Positions 7,488 to 10,513 of a DNA stretch of 10,513 bases are shown one piece after another. Positions within the stretch are counted from its first letter, which is position 1, and every line of letters begins with the position of its first letter. The stretch is from CAZJKE01 sp964555625 (GTDB lineage Bacteria > Planctomycetota > Phycisphaerae > Phycisphaerales > SM1A02). The notes beneath the pieces are model-generated. The model did no database searches. It worked only from the letters and a program-made list of their open reading frames with translations, and was not told the origin of the DNA. The translations under genes and the position numbers were made by a program. Where the stretch lies: the NCBI GenBank assembly GCA_964555625.1, contig CAZKTE010000053.1:1-10513 (forward strand), in the 5' to 3' direction.

Positions 7488-8399
7488 ATGATCATCGACT
7501 GCCACGTACGACTGTGGTCCGACAACGGCCAACTCGGCTCGGACACGTCCAATGCCCTGCGGGCAGGCCCGCCACCTGGCTGGGCCGTCGAGACCGGTGA
7601 CCCAGCGTCGCTGACGCGGGCCATGGCCTGCGTCGATGCGGCCCTGGTCCTTGGGCACCGAGCGGCGCTCTGCGGCGCCCACGTGCCCGCTGAGCTCATC
7701 GCCGACTTCGTCGCCCGCGAGCCGCGGCATCGGCTCGGCGCGGCGGGCATCGATCCCACCGAGGAGTCCGCAGAACAGGATCTTGAGTCGGCCCTGGCCC
7801 TGGGCCTCGTCGCCGTGGCCATCAGTCCCGCCCTTGGCGGGTTTCATCCTGCCCACTCCGCAGCGATGCGCATCTACGAGCGATGCTGCGACTCGGGTGT
7901 CCCACTGATTGTCACCATGCCCGACCCGGTGCCGGCTTCGGCGGTCCTGGACTTTGGCCGAAGCGTCTACTTCGACGAGGTCGCCCGAGCCCTGCCGAGC
8001 CTTCGAATCCTCTTCACATCAGTCGGGTTCCCCTGGATCGACGAGACGCTGGTACTCGCCGGCAAGCATCCCAACATCTATGCGGAGGTCAGCGGCGTCG
8101 TGGGCCGACCCTGGCAGCTCTACAACACCCTCTCGACCGCCGCGAGCCTGGGCGTCATGGATCGCCTGCTCCTTGGCAGCGGCTTCCCGCAGTCCACGCC
8201 CGAGCAGGCCATCGAGGCCCTCTATTCGGTCAACACCTCCGTCAAGGGTACGCCCCTGCCGTCGGTCCCCCGGGCGCTCATCCGCCAGATCGTCGAACGC
8301 GATGCGCTTGAGGCTCTGGGCATCGATGCCCCGGAAGTCGGCCGCCTCGAGTCGACCACTGAGTCGCTGCCCGAGTCCGTGGAACATGACGCGCTGTAA
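7488..8399 (+). CDS. Amidohydrolase-2-like protein, probable pseudoenzyme
   Basis: TIM-barrel protein of the amidohydrolase-2 (ACMSD-like) family, 303 residues, cytoplasmic with no signal peptide. The fold is recognisable from the opening M-I-I-D4-C-H6, the strand and turn G-F-P-W (180-183), G-S-G-F-P-x-S-T-P (230-238) and the C-terminal I-E-A-L-Y-S-V-N plus V-E-R-D-A-L-E-A-L-G-I. Active family members bind metal through HxH near the start, two later His and an Asp in G-T-D-F-P. Here the second His is R8, the positions near V142-T143 and T177-S178 lack His, and the Asp is G232; only H6 remains. Hydrolysis or decarboxylation by the usual mechanism therefore seems unlikely, and a binding or scaffold role is possible. 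The ATG is set by the -10 box. The last 14 bases overlap the lipoprotein gene, suggesting an operon. Confidence 0.8.
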   Translation: MIIDCHVRLWSDNGQLGSDTSNALRAGPPPGWAVETGDPASLTRAMACVDAALVLGHRAALCGAHVPAELIADFVAREPRHRLGAAGIDPTEESAEQDLESALALGLVAVAISPALGGFHPAHSAAMRIYERCCDSGVPLIVTMPDPVPASAVLDFGRSVYFDEVARALPSLRILFTSVGFPWIDETLVLAGKHPNIYAEVSGVVGRPWQLYNTLSTAASLGVMDRLLLGSGFPQSTPEQAIEALYSVNTSVKGTPLPSVPRALIRQIVERDALEALGIDAPEVGRLESTTESLPESVEHDAL

Positions 8400-8982
8400 C
8401 TGCTCGATCCTGATCGGCTCGCTGCTCTGCGGGTGCGCGTCGCTCGGGTCGCCGGGCATCTCAAACCTCGAGGTCCACTCCCTTGGACTCACCCGCGTGG
8501 TGCTCGATGCGTCTTGCCCGGTGAGTTTCGCAACCACGTCCAGCGCAAGTGAGGGCGAGTTGTGGCTCACCGACATTCCCCTTGAAGACCTGCTTTCGGG
8601 CAACGTCCGCGACGGGCAGGTGCTGCATCTGGAGCTGCTGTGGCGACCGAAGGCTGGCCAGACGCCCCTTGATGCGACGGCGACCAATGTGGCCATTCGC
8701 CACGTGATCTTCGCCGACGAAGAAGTGGGCGTGTACAGCGGCGGTGGCTACGGCTGGCCTAGTGGGTCGCCCGATACCACGCTGACCATCGACATGGAGG
8801 ATGCGACGATGTCGCTTCAGGTGTCCACCAGTGGGTTCGTGGACCTGCTCTCGCCTGCGACGGTGACGGGACGGGCCACGGGGACCTACGACGCCCAGCG
8901 TGCTCGCCAACTCTCCATTGCCATCGACGACCTCGTCAGCGAGGCGATCGGGCGGCGGATGGTGGTCGAGCTGCCCCGCTAG
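8386..8982 (+). CDS. Putative lipoprotein of unknown family
   Basis: I do not recognise this 198-residue protein. It begins with a short lipoprotein signal: R3, a hydrophobic stretch 8-14, and lipobox L14-C-G-C17, which predicts lipid attachment at C17 and anchoring in the envelope. Further Cys residues at 4, 6 and 15 are unusual for such a short signal. The mature part alternates hydrophobic and polar residues, with a Gly/Ser-rich loop (Y-S-G-G-G-Y-G-W-P-S-G-S), suggesting a single beta-sandwich domain. No catalytic motif is visible. The start overlaps the preceding gene by 14 bases in another frame and has only a weak GGA before it, so translation is probably coupled. The stop shares a CTAG with the stop of rplU on the other strand. 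The upstream part of the same open frame is a shadow of the amidohydrolase-like gene. Confidence 0.75.
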   Translation: MTRCNCSILIGSLLCGCASLGSPGISNLEVHSLGLTRVVLDASCPVSFATTSSASEGELWLTDIPLEDLLSGNVRDGQVLHLELLWRPKAGQTPLDATATNVAIRHVIFADEEVGVYSGGGYGWPSGSPDTTLTIDMEDATMSLQVSTSGFVDLLSPATVTGRATGTYDAQRARQLSIAIDDLVSEAIGRRMVVELPR

Positions 8983-9362
8983 GCGTCGGCCTTCTTGGCC
9001 GTCTTCTTCTTCGTAGTCTTCTTCTTGGTCGGCTTGGGCTTGGCGGCAGCAGTGCTAATCTCGCCGATGCGGACCATGAGGGTGCGCTGGCGGTGGCCCT
9101 GCTTGCGGCGATAGCCCTTGCGCTTCTTGTATTTGATGACGTCGATCTTCTCGCCCTTGACTGCCTCAACGACCTCGGCGGTTACCGTCGCGCCATCGAG
9201 GTAGGGCGTTCCGATGGAGGGCTTATCCTTGTCGGCGGCGACCATCAGGACGCGATCGAAGGTGATTGACTCGGGCTGATCGCCTTGGCGCAGATCAACC
9301 TCGAGCACATCGCCGGTGCTGACCTTGATCTGGGTTCCACTGTCTTCGATGATCGCGTACAT
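8979..9362 (-). CDS. rplU: 50S ribosomal protein L21 with Lys-rich tail
   Basis: Large-subunit ribosomal protein that binds 23S rRNA. Residues 1-103 are the standard L21 domain: start M-Y-A-I-I-E-D-S-G-T-Q, central G-x-P-Y-L-x-G-A-T-V, and the basic signature K-Y-K-K-R-K-G-Y-R-R-K-Q-G-H-R-Q (77-92). Residues 104-127 are an added tail of Ala, Thr and ten Lys (K-K-K-T-T-K-K-K pattern), making the protein 127 residues against about 103 in E. coli. The ATG at 9362 follows an excellent AGGAG at 9368-9372 with five bases between. rpmA (L27), usually next to rplU, is not downstream; instead the gene runs into a convergent lipoprotein gene and shares its CTAG stop. It has its own promoter in the 68-base gap behind the aminotransferase gene. 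Confidence 0.97.
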   Translation of the reverse strand: MYAIIEDSGTQIKVSTGDVLEVDLRQGDQPESITFDRVLMVAADKDKPSIGTPYLDGATVTAEVVEAVKGEKIDVIKYKKRKGYRRKQGHRQRTLMVRIGEISTAAAKPKPTKKKTTKKKTAKKADA

Positions 9363-9367
9363 GTGTG

Positions 9368-9372
9368 CTCCT
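9368..9372 (-). promoter_or_regulatory. Ribosome binding site of rplU
   Basis: Minus-strand AGGAG lies five bases before the ATG. It is the only strong Shine-Dalgarno sequence before a gene start in the window, in contrast to the four apparently leaderless genes, and it fixes the rplU start. Confidence 0.8.
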
Positions 9373-9391
9373 GCCCTTCGGCGAGCCGCAC

Positions 9392-9419
9392 AGTGTACCG
9401 GTTCCACCGCCAATGCCAA
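9392..9419 (-). promoter_or_regulatory. Promoter of rplU
   Basis: The minus strand shows a -35 box TTGGCA (9414-9419, five of six consensus bases), a 16-base spacer and a -10 box TACACT (9392-9397). It is the most complete promoter in the window. The predicted leader is about 23 nt and includes the AGGAG. It lies wholly between the aminotransferase stop and the rplU start, so rplU can be transcribed by itself. Confidence 0.7.
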
Positions 9420-9430
9420 GGCCACTGCGC

Positions 9431-10513
9431 TTACGCACGCAGGCCAGCGAGGCGGCGTGTAGCCTCGCTGAGCGTCGCGACGTCCTTGCAGAAGGCAAAT
9501 CTCGCCAGACCCCTACCCTCGTCGCTGAGGGCATAGAAGGACGAGGGTGGGATCGCTACAACCGCGCAACGTTCCACCAGGTGCCGACAGAAGGCCACGT
9601 CATCGCCAAGGGCCAAGCTCGAGTGGTCGGCGAGGGCGAAGTATGTCCCCTGCGGGGGGGACACCCGCAGGCCCGCCTCCAAGAGGCCCGCGACCAGCAA
9701 GTCGCGGCGTTGGAGGTATTCCGATCGGTACGCATCGAAGTACTCATCGCCAGCCGTTAAGCACGTGGCAGCGGCTACCTGGAGGGGCGTCGACGCGCAG
9801 AATGTCATGAACTGGTGCGCTGCACGCATCCCAGCAGACAGGTCCGAAGGCGCAATCGACCAGCCGATCTTCCAGCCCGTCACCGAGAAGACCTTGCCCA
9901 GGGATCGCATCGTGATCGTGCGCTCGGCCATGCCATCGAGCGTGGCGATGGGCAGGTGTTCTCCCTCGAGGACCAGCGCGTCGTAGACCTCATCGGCTAG
10001 AACAACGGCGTCGTGGAGTTGGGCAAGGTCGGCGATGGCCTGGAGTTCGTCACGAGTGAACACGCGTCCAGTGGGGTTGTGTGGGGTGTTGACGATGACC
10101 ATCGCGGTACGGTCGCTGAAGGCAGCAGCCAACTCTGCCTCATCGAAGGTGAAGTCAGGAGTGTGGAGGGTGACGATTCTTGGGGTCCCCCCTGCCATCG
10201 AGATGCAGGCTAGGTAGGAGTCATAGAAGGGCTCGAAGATGACGACCTCGTCCCCGGGCTCGATGAGGCCCAAGATCGCAGCGGCGATCGCCTCGGTGCT
10301 GCCGCAGGTGACGGTGACCTCCTCCATGGGGTCGATGGCGATGCCCGTCTCTCGCTGCCAGGACTCGGCTACGGCGGTGACCAGGCTCGGATGCCCGGCC
10401 GACCGCGCGTACTGGTTCTCGTCGTCGCGAATCGCGGCGATGGCCGCCTCCTTGACGAAGTCAGGCGCGGGGAAGTCAGGAAAGCCCTGGCCGAGATTGA
10501 TGGCATCGTGCTC
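9431..10513 (-). CDS. PLP-dependent class I aminotransferase, 5' end outside window
   Basis: Fold-type I aminotransferase of the kynurenine/methionine aminotransferase-like group (AspC superfamily), moving amino groups between amino acids and 2-oxo acids with pyridoxal phosphate. The exact substrate cannot be told. The frame stays open to the window edge, and 360 residues plus the stop are seen; the first visible residues contain N-L-G-Q-G-F-P-D-F, normally 30-40 residues from the start, so little is missing. Conserved parts are Y-A-R-S-A-G-H-P-S-L, N-T-P-H-N-P-T-G, A-D-E-V-Y-D, the PLP-lysine motif S-L-G-K (Lys codon 9893-9895) followed by T-G-W-K-I-G-W, and a late R-F-A-F-C-K-D with the carboxylate-binding Arg. 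An internal ATG at 10327 is not the start, because conserved sequence continues upstream of it. It is followed by rplU in the same direction. Confidence 0.93.
   Translation of the reverse strand, partial: EHDAINLGQGFPDFPAPDFVKEAAIAAIRDDENQYARSAGHPSLVTAVAESWQRETGIAIDPMEEVTVTCGSTEAIAAAILGLIEPGDEVVIFEPFYDSYLACISMAGGTPRIVTLHTPDFTFDEAELAAAFSDRTAMVIVNTPHNPTGRVFTRDELQAIADLAQLHDAVVLADEVYDALVLEGEHLPIATLDGMAERTITMRSLGKVFSVTGWKIGWSIAPSDLSAGMRAAHQFMTFCASTPLQVAAATCLTAGDEYFDAYRSEYLQRRDLLVAGLLEAGLRVSPPQGTYFALADHSSLALGDDVAFCRHLVERCAVVAIPPSSFYALSDEGRGLARFAFCKDVATLSEATRRLAGLRA

Noticed and set aside
7433..7822. N-terminal extension of UbiE
   Set aside because: It crosses the divergent promoter and the start of the amidohydrolase-like gene; the family N-terminal block begins soon after the ATG at 7432.
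8985..9050. CTTCTT-type short repeats as a possible functional repeat array
   Set aside because: They are simply the codons of the Lys-rich L21 tail.
1..10513. Defence system, prophage, transposon, CRISPR array or tRNA
   Set aside because: No integrase or transposase, no regular repeats, no terminal inverted repeats and no tRNA-like fold were seen on either strand.

Overview
The window is high-GC bacterial chromosome with densely packed genes on both strands. A planctomycete, probably of the Phycisphaerae, fits best. The signs are the large PhoD-type phosphatase with an N-terminal sugar-binding-like half, the remnant of a sulfatase, the PqqB-like lipoprotein, lipoproteins of unknown family, and many genes whose ATG lies only 6-7 bases behind a -10 box. 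This placement is inferred from gene content; no rRNA or other decisive marker is present.

Layout. 13-960 (-) is a PqqB-like metallo-beta-lactamase-fold lipoprotein. Only 36 bases separate it from 997-3363 (+), a secreted PhoD-like metallophosphatase. The gap 3364-3685 is not empty: about 3336-3569 (-) holds the 3' part of a sulfatase gene with an internal deletion, and the pntA promoter follows. 3686-5248 and 5245-6624 (+) are pntA and pntB, the two subunits of proton-translocating NAD(P) transhydrogenase, coupled by an ATGA overlap. 6647-7432 (-) is ubiE/menG, the quinone C-methyltransferase, convergent with pntB. 7488-8399 (+) is an amidohydrolase-2-like protein that has lost nearly all metal ligands. 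It overlaps 8386-8982 (+), a lipoprotein of unknown family. 8979-9362 (-) is rplU (ribosomal protein L21) with a lysine-rich tail, and 9431-10513 (-) is a PLP-dependent class I aminotransferase whose 5' end lies outside the window.

How the genes work together. PntAB uses the proton gradient to make NADPH, and UbiE/MenG finishes the membrane quinone, so the centre of the window is bioenergetic. The left part (phosphatase, sulfatase relic, MBL lipoprotein) looks like envelope or extracellular ester hydrolysis. rplU and the aminotransferase are housekeeping genes. No defence system, mobile element, CRISPR array, tRNA or rRNA was seen.

The most notable signals are a shared promoter grammar (TANNNT boxes 6-7 bases before four start codons, implying leaderless mRNAs), a nearly symmetric 23-bp bidirectional promoter core at 968-990, a sulfatase relic that seems to have replaced the last codons of the phosphatase gene, and a probable pseudoenzyme of the amidohydrolase fold.
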